From: Micavibrio_B sp964399985
Lineage (GTDB): Bacteria; Pseudomonadota; Alphaproteobacteria; Micavibrionales; Micavibrionaceae
Direction: 5' to 3'
NCBI GenBank assembly: GCA_964399985.1
Contig: CAYNRY010000003.1
Coordinates: forward strand, 124,001-188,000
DNA: 64,000 nucleotides
The notes beneath the pieces were generated by a model that saw nothing but the letters and a program-made list of their open reading frames with translations, searched no databases and was not told the origin of the DNA. This document shows positions 17,727 to 24,440 of the stretch, piece by piece. Each line of letters begins with the position of its first letter. The first letter of the stretch is position 1. A program made the translations under genes and the position numbers.

Positions 17727-18365
17727 GTGCCTGTAATTAAATACCTTCACCAGCATCCTGATTTTTCATCAGGCCTTCAAAAGCTTCTTAAGCAAGACAA
17801 GATTTTCCGTGGGTTGAATGTCAAACCTGAAGAAATGCTTTGGCCGAAACGCAGTTTAAACTTTCAATCTTTCATTTCCGCAATCATCAGCCAGCAAATC
17901 AGCGTGAAGGCGGCGGCTTCCATTTATCAAAAGCTTGTCGACCGGCTGCACGGCGAATTAACGCCGGATAGTTTTTTATCGTTAAGCGATGAAGATTTAC
18001 GCGCCTGCGGTCTGTCGTTCGGCAAGATCAAATACGGGCGCGGAGTAGCTCAGGCGATCTTAACAAAAGAATTTTCGCCCGCGCGTTTGCATCGTATGAG
18101 CGATGATGAAGTTATCGCTGATATTACCAAATTATCAGGCTTTGGCGTGTGGTCGGCGCAGATGGTATTGATATTTTCCCTCGCGCGGCCCGATGTCTGG
18201 CCGGTCGGCGATTTGGGAATCCAACTTGGGGTGGGTCGTTATTTACGATTGAAAGAAAAACCTGACTTAAAAACGGTCCGTGATTTCGGAGATCGTTTTC
18301 ACGGGCATCGATCTGCGGCGTCTTTATTGCTCTGGCATATCGCGAATAATAAACTCGAGATTTAA
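17727..18365 (+). CDS. DNA-3-methyladenine glycosylase, HhH-GPD (AlkA-like) family
   Basis: This 212-residue base-excision repair enzyme removes alkylated purines. 'SFISAIISQQISVKAAASIYQKL' is the family's conserved helix. The helix-hairpin-helix is 'LSGFGVWSAQMVLIFSL', and the catalytic Asp is in 'WPVGDLGIQLG'. The N-terminal AlkA sugar/AraC-type domain is absent, so it is a stand-alone catalytic unit. The start is GTG. It converges on nadK with a 4-base overlap. Confidence 0.88.
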   Translation: MPVIKYLHQHPDFSSGLQKLLKQDKIFRGLNVKPEEMLWPKRSLNFQSFISAIISQQISVKAAASIYQKLVDRLHGELTPDSFLSLSDEDLRACGLSFGKIKYGRGVAQAILTKEFSPARLHRMSDDEVIADITKLSGFGVWSAQMVLIFSLARPDVWPVGDLGIQLGVGRYLRLKEKPDLKTVRDFGDRFHGHRSAASLLLWHIANNKLEI

Positions 18366-19120
18366 GGCAAAAACTGTTCTTTCAGCATCCGCTCTTCCAG
18401 CGAATGATCCGGATCGAAGAGGATCGTTTTAGAAACGTCCTTGCTTTGGCGAATTTCGACAGAGACGACATTCCTTACTTCGAAATCATCAGCCGTTGCG
18501 GATACAGGGCGTTTTTCGTTTTCTAAAATTTCGAAGCGAATGGTGACATGGCTTGGCAAAAGTGCGCCGCGCCAGCGTCTCGGGCGAAAAGCGCTGATTG
18601 GCGTCAAGGCCAGCACATCGGAGCTTAAAGGAATGATCGGGCCGTGGGCGGAAAGATTATAGGCGGTGCTGCCAGCAGGTGTGGCGACCAAAACGCCGTC
18701 GCAAATCAATTCCGGCAGGCGTTCGATACCATCTATCTCGATACGAATTTTCGCGGCTTGGCGCACTTCGCGCAAAAGCGAAACTTCATTGAAGGCGAGC
18801 GCGTCGTAAGTTTTTCCTTTGTCGTCGGTGGCTTTCATGGATAGTGGGTAAATCTCTTGTCGATGCGCGGATTTGATTTTATCGATCAAACCTTCGGTAA
18901 TATACGGGTTCATTAAAAACCCGACCGAGCCGCGGTTCATCCCATATACGGGAAGCTTATACCCAATGGCCTGATGGAGCGCTTCCAGCATCGTGCCGTC
19001 ACCACCCAGAGCGACGACGATTTCGGCCTCGGCAATGTCGCTTTGCCCGTGTAAAACCGTCAGGCTTTTATAGGCTTCCTGGGCTTCTATCGATGTCGAA
19101 TGGATAAAATGAATTTTCAT
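18362..19120 (-). CDS. nadK: NAD kinase
   Basis: NadK phosphorylates NAD to NADP. The catalytic 'VALGGDGTMLEAL' (GGDGT) is near residues 37-45, 'GMNRGSVGFLMN' follows, and 'PAGSTAYNLSAHGPIIP' is the second family motif. At 252 residues the length matches alphaproteobacterial NadK. It begins 6 bases after the pyrE stop, so the two are probably co-transcribed. Confidence 0.95.
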   Translation of the reverse strand: MKIHFIHSTSIEAQEAYKSLTVLHGQSDIAEAEIVVALGGDGTMLEALHQAIGYKLPVYGMNRGSVGFLMNPYITEGLIDKIKSAHRQEIYPLSMKATDDKGKTYDALAFNEVSLLREVRQAAKIRIEIDGIERLPELICDGVLVATPAGSTAYNLSAHGPIIPLSSDVLALTPISAFRPRRWRGALLPSHVTIRFEILENEKRPVSATADDFEVRNVVSVEIRQSKDVSKTILFDPDHSLEERMLKEQFLP

Positions 19121-19126
19121 TTAAGG

Positions 19127-19813
19127 CTATTTACTTTGGGCGACATTGCTCGGCGCACGGCCCGCATTGTCTTCCTGCCACTGCGCAGGATTTTTCAGGA
19201 AAGCTTCGACCGATTGCAGCGTTTCCTCATCGAAATAATTTTCCTGTTTCGCGACATCCAGAACATTCCACCAGTTGCACAGGGAATGCAGCGTCAAGCC
19301 CATGTCTTTCATGTTGGTTTCAGATTGCGGAAAGATGCCGTAATGAAAAACAACGAAAGCGTGTTCAACCTTGCTTCCGGTCGCCCGTAGCGCATCGACG
19401 AAAACCTTCTTGCTGCCGCCATCGGTTTGCAAGTCTTCGATCAAAATGACATTCTTTCCTTCTTCATCGAGACAGCCTTCGATTTGCGCCATGCGTCCGA
19501 ACCCTTTCGGTTTTTTGCGCACATAAAGCATCGGTTTTTCCAGACGCTCGGCGATAAAAGCGGCATAGGGAATACCGGCGGTCTCCCCGCCAGCCAGATA
19601 ATCGATATTATTCAGGCCGATATTTTTCTTCAGCATATTCGCGGCAAAATTCATCAGCGTCGAGCGCTCTTTCGGGAAGGCGATCAGGCGGCGGATATCG
19701 ACATAGACAGGCCCGATCTTGCCGGATGTATAGACGAAAGGCTCTTTCGAATTGAACAAAACGGATTTCGTCGAGAGCAGGATTTTTGCGGCTTCGCGGG
19801 CGGTGTCGATCAT
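19127..19813 (-). CDS. pyrE: Orotate phosphoribosyltransferase
   Basis: PyrE makes orotidine 5'-phosphate from orotate and PRPP. The PRPP-binding motif is 'VILIEDLQTDGGSK', and 'YVRKKPKGFG' carries the flexible-loop lysines. The 228 residues are normal. Its ATG is 2 bases from the stop of the gene at 19816. Confidence 0.94.
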   Translation of the reverse strand: MIDTAREAAKILLSTKSVLFNSKEPFVYTSGKIGPVYVDIRRLIAFPKERSTLMNFAANMLKKNIGLNNIDYLAGGETAGIPYAAFIAERLEKPMLYVRKKPKGFGRMAQIEGCLDEEGKNVILIEDLQTDGGSKKVFVDALRATGSKVEHAFVVFHYGIFPQSETNMKDMGLTLHSLCNWWNVLDVAKQENYFDEETLQSVEAFLKNPAQWQEDNAGRAPSNVAQSK

Positions 19814-19815
19814 AA

Positions 19816-20235
19816 TTATTCTTCCTTTAGCTGGAATATAACGTCATTTGCGGGCTTTGCGAAGCAAATTCCGGCGTCAGTATTTGAACCACGGAATCCA
19901 CAAAATTCACGGAATATTCTGTGCTTTCCGTGAATTCCGTGGTTTAAATCGGCTACGCGCAAAAGGCGATTAAGGCTCCGAAGCCTTGTGCGGCATATCT
20001 TGAGACGCAAGGCGTGGAAATATCGTACCGCCTGGAGAAATTTTTGCTGCGCTTTCATATAGCTACGCAAATTTTTAAGGGCGGCGCTGCGCATGCCGTG
20101 CCGGTATGAATTCATCGACACGATTTTCTTACCCGCCGCCGTGCGCGGCCCCGTCGAATGACGCCATGGCATCTTTGTCCGTGCTCGCTGAGCCTGCGCC
20201 GCGCGGCGCTCCGCCGTCCATATATAAGCTCCCAT
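19816..20235 (-). CDS. 'STGPRT..GK..S..N...HG' type small protein, C-terminus extended through a palindromic repeat
   Basis: The first half of this 139-residue basic protein has 'AERRAAQAQRARTKMPWRHSTGPRT' followed by 'GK...MNSYRHGMRSA'. From memory this pattern is shared by many short alphaproteobacterial proteins of unknown function. The last 45 or so residues are encoded by the palindrome at 19887-19944 and flanking DNA, so the natural C-terminus may have been replaced when the repeat inserted. Confidence 0.55.
   Translation of the reverse strand: MGAYIWTAERRAAQAQRARTKMPWRHSTGPRTAAGKKIVSMNSYRHGMRSAALKNLRSYMKAQQKFLQAVRYFHALRLKICRTRLRSLNRLLRVADLNHGIHGKHRIFREFCGFRGSNTDAGICFAKPANDVIFQLKEE
19887..19944. 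repeat. Large palindromic element (AACCACGGA...TCCGTGGTT)
   Basis: AACCACGGA at the left end is the reverse complement of TCCGTGGTT at the right end, with further pairing inside (TTCACGGAA with TTCCGTGAA). It belongs to a loose set of such palindromes in this window (22247, 30837, 41625, 55934). It lies inside the reading frame of the gene at 19816. Confidence 0.7.
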
Positions 20236-20273
20236 TTTCTTTTATTCTCCTATATCTCTCAGTTTGCTCGTCG

Positions 20274-20723
20274 CTATCTATGCCAGTCCGCTTCGCGGTT
20301 TCGTATCGTCCAATCCTTGAATTTATGATCGGTGCGGCGGGTGTCGAGTTCGTAACGCTGTGATTTCAAATGCATTTCGCGGATCGAATTGGCGGTTCGC
20401 GAAGATTGAGATTGAAGCCGCATCGCGAATTGAAGCGCATCCGTTCGCGGCACGCCTTTATCGTCCGCTTGCTCGCCGGAGACCCTCATCATGCGATGAA
20501 AGACGCTATCGAGAATGATCGCCTGCTGCGCCAGTAGCTCGTCGATATAGCGGGTGTTGCCGTCGGTGATGGAATCGAGCATTTCCGACGGGCGTTGGAG
20601 CAAAGCCGAGATTTCGTCTTCGGTTCGGTTTTTTGTGGGGAGGAAGGCTTGGAGAGACTCGACCATACGGCGGTGTTTCTCCTTTTCGGCGAGCCAATAC
20701 GCCGTTTCAGGATCTAAAGTCAT
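20274..20723 (-). CDS. Hypothetical protein of the 'LD..F......RLQSQ.R.T...I..M' type
   Basis: This 149-residue helical, soluble protein has 'AIILDSVFHRMMR' and 'ALQFAMRLQSQSSRTANSIREM', which resemble a widespread proteobacterial hypothetical family seen near mobile or phage DNA. This is recalled from memory and is not a firm assignment. It is followed after 38 bases by the STGPRT-type gene, and the two may form a unit. Confidence 0.6.
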   Translation of the reverse strand: MTLDPETAYWLAEKEKHRRMVESLQAFLPTKNRTEDEISALLQRPSEMLDSITDGNTRYIDELLAQQAIILDSVFHRMMRVSGEQADDKGVPRTDALQFAMRLQSQSSRTANSIREMHLKSQRYELDTRRTDHKFKDWTIRNREADWHR

Positions 20724-20813
20724 GCCTGCATGATAGGACTATTTTCCTTAAATGTCAAGGAATTTTGTCCTAAGATTTTTACTGTGAAGACAGGGGTAAG
20801 ATTTACTGGCTAA

Positions 20814-20969
20814 TCTAGACAAGCGGTCACCGCGGTACACGAGGCAGTATCAAACCTTTTCTTATACAAAAAGAGTGGTTTTATTGAGTATACCAAAGAG
20901 ATAGGGGTTGATGAAGCTGGCAAAGATTTTTTTGAAGAGGCATTTGAGAAAATTACCAAAGAATTCTAA
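20814..20969 (+). pseudogene. 3' remnant of a coding sequence, no start codon
   Basis: An open frame of 52 codons runs from just after an in-frame stop to TAA at 20967. It encodes a plausible C-terminus (VHEAVSNLFLYKKSGFIEYT...KDFFEEAFEKITKEF) rich in F, E and K. There is no ATG and no ribosome binding site. The clean protein-like composition suggests the tail of a lost gene, perhaps cut by a recombination event at the island edge. The family is not recognised. Confidence 0.45.
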
Positions 20970-20974
20970 AGCGC

Positions 20975-21017
20975 CTGTAAATATTGACGATTCCTGAATA
21001 ATCAGGTATATTTACAG
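20975..21017 (+). terminator. Hairpin after the gene remnant
   Basis: CTGTAAATAT (20975-20984) pairs with ATATTTACAG (21008-21017), and an inner CCTGA/TCAGG pair tightens the loop. No T-run follows. It sits 6 bases after the remnant stop codon. Confidence 0.4.
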
Positions 21018-21026
21018 ATGAAGAAA

Positions 21027-21065
21027 CCCCCAGAATGGCAAAAACCAAACTGGGGGCTGTTTTTG
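21027..21065 (+). terminator. Rho-independent terminator, first of two in tandem
   Basis: CCCCCAG (21027-21033) pairs with CTGGGGG (21050-21056) across a 16-base loop and is followed by CTGTTTTTG. No intact gene precedes it. Confidence 0.65.
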
Positions 21066-21074
21066 GACTACCAC

Positions 21075-21112
21075 GGGCCGGATGCTGTTTCAGAGCATTT
21101 CCGGCCCTTTTT
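21075..21112 (+). terminator. Rho-independent terminator, second of two in tandem
   Basis: GGGCCGGA (21075-21082) pairs with TCCGGCCC (21100-21107), with TGCT/AGCA pairing in the loop, followed by TTTTTATT. This is a strong intrinsic terminator 10 bases after the previous one. The remaining part of the gap (21113-21304) shows nothing beyond AT-rich DNA before the next gene. Confidence 0.75.
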
Positions 21113-21304
21113 ATTGTTACGGGTTAAACACGGGTCTTGTCCGGCGTGAAAAACCTAAGGACCCTTCTTTTCATTATAGGCCTCCTTAGAATCGTTTTAT
21201 ACCCAATTCTTGAACTGGATGCAAGTCCAATTCTTCCAATTCTTCAAAATATTTGACTCCTATTCTTTTATGAGCTATACCCGTACATATTGGAGACAAA
21301 AGAC

Positions 21305-22093
21305 ATGAATGACCCCGTTATAGAGAAAAAAGCAATAAAAGCGAGTCGCCCTGACAACTCGCAACGATTCCCATTTATTCACTTACCTAAGGCTTTGGAC
21401 CGAGTGCGTGAAATGTACAAAGTTGCGGCAAATCACGATGTCCATGTAAGCGCAGTAGCACAAGGATGGGGCTACTCTGAAAAAAGTAGCGGTCTTGGCA
21501 TGACGGTTTCCGCTTTGAAATACTTCGGTTTAATTGAAGATGCCGGAAACAACGAAGCGCGGAAAATAAAGCTTTCCGATATTGCACTTAAAATCATTCG
21601 GGACCCGCGCGAAATTTCATCAGACCGTGACGCGCTTATCCGTCAAGCCGCTTTAAAGCCTCCTATACATCGTGAAATAGTCGAAAAATATAGCGGTTTG
21701 CCGCCATCTGATGAGGTTCTAAAAACCCATCTATTATTGGATCGTAGCTTTAAAGATGATGCCGTAAACGATTTCATCAAAGAGTTTACTGCAACTATGG
21801 CATTTGCAAAAATATCTGATTCTGCTACATTTCAAGAACCGGACCCTGAATTGGGAACAAAAACAGAAGCAGAGCAAAAAAATATGCAACAAACGCCACC
21901 TTTAACCCCTCCCGCCCCGTTAGTGCCATTAGTAGGCGGTATTTTGGCACAGGGAGAGCGCGTTATCTTTACAGAAGAAGAATCACCCCAACAACACGTC
22001 CGTCTAGTTGCGGCGGGAGATTTGAACGAATACCTTCTGGAAGCCCTAGAGGACTTTATAAAGCGGCAACGCAAGCGCTTAGGGATAAACTAA
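21305..22093 (+). CDS. Hypothetical protein with winged-helix-like N-terminal domain
   Basis: Residues 30-100 of this 262-residue protein look like a winged helix: 'VSAVAQGWGYSEKSSGLGMTVSALKYFGLIED' is the pattern of a helix-turn-helix plus wing. A helical middle, a Pro-rich linker near 195-215 and a C-terminal segment ending 'LLEALEDFIKRQRKRLG' follow. No named family recognised. The ATG at 21305 follows GGAG by 9 bases; an in-frame TTG lies at 21290. A DNA-binding accessory protein is an inference. Confidence 0.7.
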   Translation: MNDPVIEKKAIKASRPDNSQRFPFIHLPKALDRVREMYKVAANHDVHVSAVAQGWGYSEKSSGLGMTVSALKYFGLIEDAGNNEARKIKLSDIALKIIRDPREISSDRDALIRQAALKPPIHREIVEKYSGLPPSDEVLKTHLLLDRSFKDDAVNDFIKEFTATMAFAKISDSATFQEPDPELGTKTEAEQKNMQQTPPLTPPAPLVPLVGGILAQGERVIFTEEESPQQHVRLVAAGDLNEYLLEALEDFIKRQRKRLGIN

Positions 22094-22098
22094 GAAGA

Positions 22099-22118
22099 AA
22101 GGGCCGATTGGCCCTTTT
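22099..22118 (+). terminator. Rho-independent terminator
   Basis: AAGGGCC (22099-22105) pairs with GGCCCTT (22110-22116) and ends in a T-run. It lies 5 bases after the stop of the winged-helix-like gene. Confidence 0.8.
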
Positions 22119-22246
22119 ATCTGTCTGTGATAAATCAACTAATTGTGTTAGGTGCGTTAAAGAAACATCCCGAATTTTATCCTATAGTGTTTTACCACGA
22201 TTATACTGTTCATTGTGAGCGTATGGAAGCCAGGCCATAGAAAGAA

Positions 22247-22356
22247 TTTAACCGCGTCCGCCTTCGCGCTTGCGCGCTATGGCGCGTTAAAGAGGCGCAG
22301 AGTTAGCAGAGAAGAATTTAAAATAACTCTGCGTCTTCCGCGCCTCCGCGGTTAAA
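22247..22356. repeat. Large palindromic element (TTTAACCGCG...CGCGGTTAAA)
   Basis: This imperfect palindrome of about 110 bases has ends TTTAACCGCG and CGCGGTTAAA that are exact reverse complements. Inside, GGCGCAGAGTTA pairs imperfectly with TAACTCTGCG. Its overall design is shared with the elements at 19887, 30837, 41625 and 55934. No gene is seen in 22119-22574 other than repeats. Confidence 0.75.
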
Positions 22357-22360
22357 AGAA

Positions 22361-22384
22361 ATCCCTGCTTTCGCAGGGATGACA
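22361..22384 (+). repeat. Short palindromic repeat, 'REIPAFAG' type
   Basis: The unit is ATCCCTGC TTTC GCAGGGAT GACA, an 8-bp perfect stem with a 4-base loop and a conserved GACA tail. Other copies are at 32031, 32072, 38453, 38751 and 39773. Similar elements are very common in environmental proteobacteria. Confidence 0.8.
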
Positions 22385-22469
22385 TATATGGTGTTAAGCG
22401 CGAAGAGAGGCGCAGGCATGGCGAGGAAGATTAAAGCGGGAACGAATGATTCACCGCATAGTATTTTTC

Positions 22470-22559
22470 TGTCATGCCCGCCTTGAGCGGGCATCCAGTT
22501 ATTTGCCGGATCCCCGCTCTGCGCTCGGCTGTGCCTCGCTTGTCGGGGATGACATGATA
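22470..22559. repeat. Pair of short palindromic repeats in opposite orientation
   Basis: TGTCATGCCCGC...GCGGGCAT (22470-22494) is a variant of the short repeat read on the opposite strand, and GATCCCCGC...GGGGATGACA (22510-22555) is a direct-orientation copy with an expanded loop. The GACA/TGTC tails point outwards, forming a composite inverted pair. Confidence 0.65.
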
Positions 22560-22574
22560 ATTACAACCTGTAAC

Positions 22575-23216
22575 TTACTGACTGACCCAAACAACGCGGG
22601 CGACCCAGGCGATGTCTGTCAATGGATAGGTCAAATCTTTGAATTCGTTATTGAAGGATTTCAGTTCGATTTTGCTGGCGGTCTGGCGGATCAATTCCTT
22701 TACCATGACTTCGCCTTTCAATGTGCGAACAACGACGCGGTCGCCGCGGCGGACAGCTGCGCCCGGCGCAACGATCAAACGGTCGCCGCCGCGATAGAGA
22801 GGCTCCATCGAGCTGCCGGTAATTTCCAGCGAATATACGCGGCCTTGGAAAGGATCGAGGCCGGGAAATTGAATATGGTCCCATCCATCGCCGACCGGAT
22901 AACCGGCATCGTCGAAATAGCCTTTCGTGCCGGCCTGCGCATAGCCGATAACAGGTATGGTCGGCGTATTTTTGGCGGCGACATCGTCTTCGCCCATCAA
23001 GGCCATAAATTCAGAAATCGTCGCGCCCGTGGCAGATAGAACGCGTGAAATACTTTCAGTGGAGGGCCAGCGCGGTTTGCCATCGGGGCCGAATCTTTTA
23101 CTGCGGTTGAACGCTGTCGGATCGAGGCCTGCCTTCTTTGAAAGGCCGGATGTCGAATATCCGAAGCTGGTTGCGAGACGGTCTATGGCAGACCAGATGC
23201 CTTCATGTGTGATCAT
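22575..23216 (-). CDS. LexA/CI-like S24 family repressor with helix-turn-helix
   Basis: The 213-residue protein has an N-terminal HTH (about residues 8-75) and a C-terminal S24 peptidase fold. The catalytic pair is Ser136 in 'GSSMEP' and Lys173 in 'EVMVKEL'. An Ala-Gly bond in 'YAQAGTKG' (95-96) is positioned like the self-cleavage site of LexA and CI. It is therefore predicted to be inactivated by RecA filaments after DNA damage. It is divergent from the phage-like morphogenesis genes, and two CCTA..TAGG palindromes lie in the shared promoter region. Confidence 0.9.
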   Translation of the reverse strand: MITHEGIWSAIDRLATSFGYSTSGLSKKAGLDPTAFNRSKRFGPDGKPRWPSTESISRVLSATGATISEFMALMGEDDVAAKNTPTIPVIGYAQAGTKGYFDDAGYPVGDGWDHIQFPGLDPFQGRVYSLEITGSSMEPLYRGGDRLIVAPGAAVRRGDRVVVRTLKGEVMVKELIRQTASKIELKSFNNEFKDLTYPLTDIAWVARVVWVSQ

Positions 23217-23241
23217 AAAATAAGTATGACATAAGTTTACA

Positions 23242-23257
23242 TTCCTACAAATAGGAA
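23242..23257. promoter_or_regulatory. Palindromic operator candidate 1 for the S24 repressor
   Basis: TTCCTA CAAA TAGGAA is a perfect 6+6 palindrome with a 4-base centre, 26 bases upstream of the repressor start codon. The same half-site recurs in operator candidate 2. Confidence 0.6.
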
Positions 23258-23273
23258 AATATTCATTTTTTTC

Positions 23274-23306
23274 TTGACATCAGGTTTTAAACCTATCATA
23301 CATAGG
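23274..23306 (+). promoter_or_regulatory. Phage-island promoter with operator candidate 2
   Basis: TTGACA at 23274-23279 is a consensus -35 box. Weak -10 candidates (ATACAT at 23298-23303, or TATCAT at 23294) fall inside a second palindrome, CCTAT CATAC ATAGG (23292-23306). A repressor bound there would cover the -10 region. The promoter faces the morphogenesis genes. Confidence 0.55.
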
Positions 23307-23363
23307 AACATAAAGGGAACAATTGTGTCCGCAGTAAAGAAAAAAATCACAAAAGGAGAGATC

Positions 23364-23786
23364 ATGCCGCCAAGAACGAATTACGCCCCAAGACCTCAGG
23401 CGGATGTTGAAACGATTCCTTTTCAATCCGCCGAAGAAGCGTGGTTCTGGTTTATCCAGAACCAGATGGCCAAAGAAGACGGCGCCAGAATCGCGGCGGG
23501 TCTTTCCCTGGTAAAACGCCCTTGCGAGCCGGTCGATATCTATAAAGTCATGGAACGATTATACCGGGGCCGCCGTTTGGTAATGGATCATCTCTATGTC
23601 TTACGATTCTACGGACGCCGTATGTTACCACCCGATCAACGTTACCAGAAAGAAATCCGCGCCCATGGATTATGGGTCGAGGCATTGTCGCGCATGGAAG
23701 AAGTTATGATCGCCAAAGGCATCGTGCAGCAGAAATCTTTTTCATGGATTCCGGCTGGAATGGAAATGGATTTATGCCATGCATAA
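23364..23786 (+). CDS. Conserved-looking hypothetical protein at the head of the phage-like cluster
   Basis: The ATG at 23364 follows AAGGAGAG at ideal spacing, giving 140 residues; an open frame extends upstream but has no better start. It is basic and helical, with 'VDIYKVMERLYRGRRLVMDHLYVLRFYGRRMLPPD' and 'AHGLWVEALSRMEEVM'. This resembles a hypothetical family I recall from alphaproteobacteria, function unknown. It overlaps the next gene by 8 bases. Confidence 0.75.
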   Translation: MPPRTNYAPRPQADVETIPFQSAEEAWFWFIQNQMAKEDGARIAAGLSLVKRPCEPVDIYKVMERLYRGRRLVMDHLYVLRFYGRRMLPPDQRYQKEIRAHGLWVEALSRMEEVMIAKGIVQQKSFSWIPAGMEMDLCHA

Positions 23787-24150
23787 TATGAACGAAGAAA
23801 AAGCATGGGTGGTGTTTTCCGGTCAGACCGAGCTTTCCTATTTAAAGCTTTTGAAAAACGGATTTCGCCATTGTTTCATTATATTGAAAAAAGGCGATCA
23901 CTGGATTTCGCTCGATCCTCTTGCGCATAAGACAGAGATCGAACTGCATTATTTGCCGCAGAATTTCGACCTGCCGTCATGGCTGAAAAAACGCGGCAAT
24001 GTCGTCGTGGAAACCAAGCTTAAAGCAGCGCCTTTAAAGGCTTTGCCGGTTTCCCTTTTTACCTGCGTCGAAGCGGTAAAGCGCGTTTTGGGCCTTCATT
24101 CATGGAAGGTTCTAACGCCATGGCAGCTGTATAAGCATCTTACCACCTAA
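23779..24150 (+). CDS. Hypothetical phage-cluster protein, possibly a permuted NlpC/P60-like cysteine hydrolase
   Basis: This 123-residue protein has a His on an early strand ('GFRHCFIILKKGDHWISLDPL') and a Cys at the start of a helix ('LFTCVEAVKRVLGL'), followed by 'VLTPWQLYKHL'. His-before-Cys order and the 'TCVEAVKRVLG' helix fit the circularly permuted NlpC/P60 (LRAT-like) group. That is an inference from pattern only. It overlaps the preceding gene by 8 bases, and the next gene starts 29 bases later. Confidence 0.65.
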   Translation: MHNMNEEKAWVVFSGQTELSYLKLLKNGFRHCFIILKKGDHWISLDPLAHKTEIELHYLPQNFDLPSWLKKRGNVVVETKLKAAPLKALPVSLFTCVEAVKRVLGLHSWKVLTPWQLYKHLTT

Positions 24151-24179
24151 CACATCATTTAAATTTAGGAGTCTATTCA

Positions 24180-24434
24180 ATGGGCAGTTTTTCCGGGCGC
24201 TCAAAAGCGCCTTCGTCACAACCTGTGCAACAGGTTATTTATGTACCTTCGACAAATTATGAGACGCCGCCGACTTCTACGGGCGAGGTTTCGGAAGAAG
24301 AAAAATTACAGGAGCGTGCCGAAAACGTATTGAAACGCAGCCGTTCGCGCCTCGGCACTATTCTAACCGGATTTCGCGGCGTGTTGTCGCAAAACGATCT
24401 GATCGCCCCGCGCAAGACTTTGCTGGGGGAATAA
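24180..24434 (+). CDS. Small phage-cluster protein upstream of the portal gene
   Basis: This 84-residue protein has a Ser/Pro/Thr-rich, probably disordered first half and a basic helix with 'RSRSRLGTILTGFRGVLSQ'. Small proteins ending in a 'T..G.RGVL' type segment commonly precede the portal in podovirus-like clusters (recalled context). TTAGGAG precedes the ATG, and the portal gene starts 6 bases after the stop. Confidence 0.65.
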   Translation: MGSFSGRSKAPSSQPVQQVIYVPSTNYETPPTSTGEVSEEEKLQERAENVLKRSRSRLGTILTGFRGVLSQNDLIAPRKTLLGE

Positions 24435-24440
24435 TTTTTC

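Noticed and set aside
22119..22246. tRNA or attachment site at the island edge
   Set aside because: No cloverleaf was found and no direct repeat pair bracketing the phage-like island could be recognised by eye.
22446..23039. 197-codon plus-strand frame opposite the S24 repressor
   Set aside because: The minus-strand protein has intact HTH and S24 catalytic motifs. The plus frame begins in palindromic repeat DNA.
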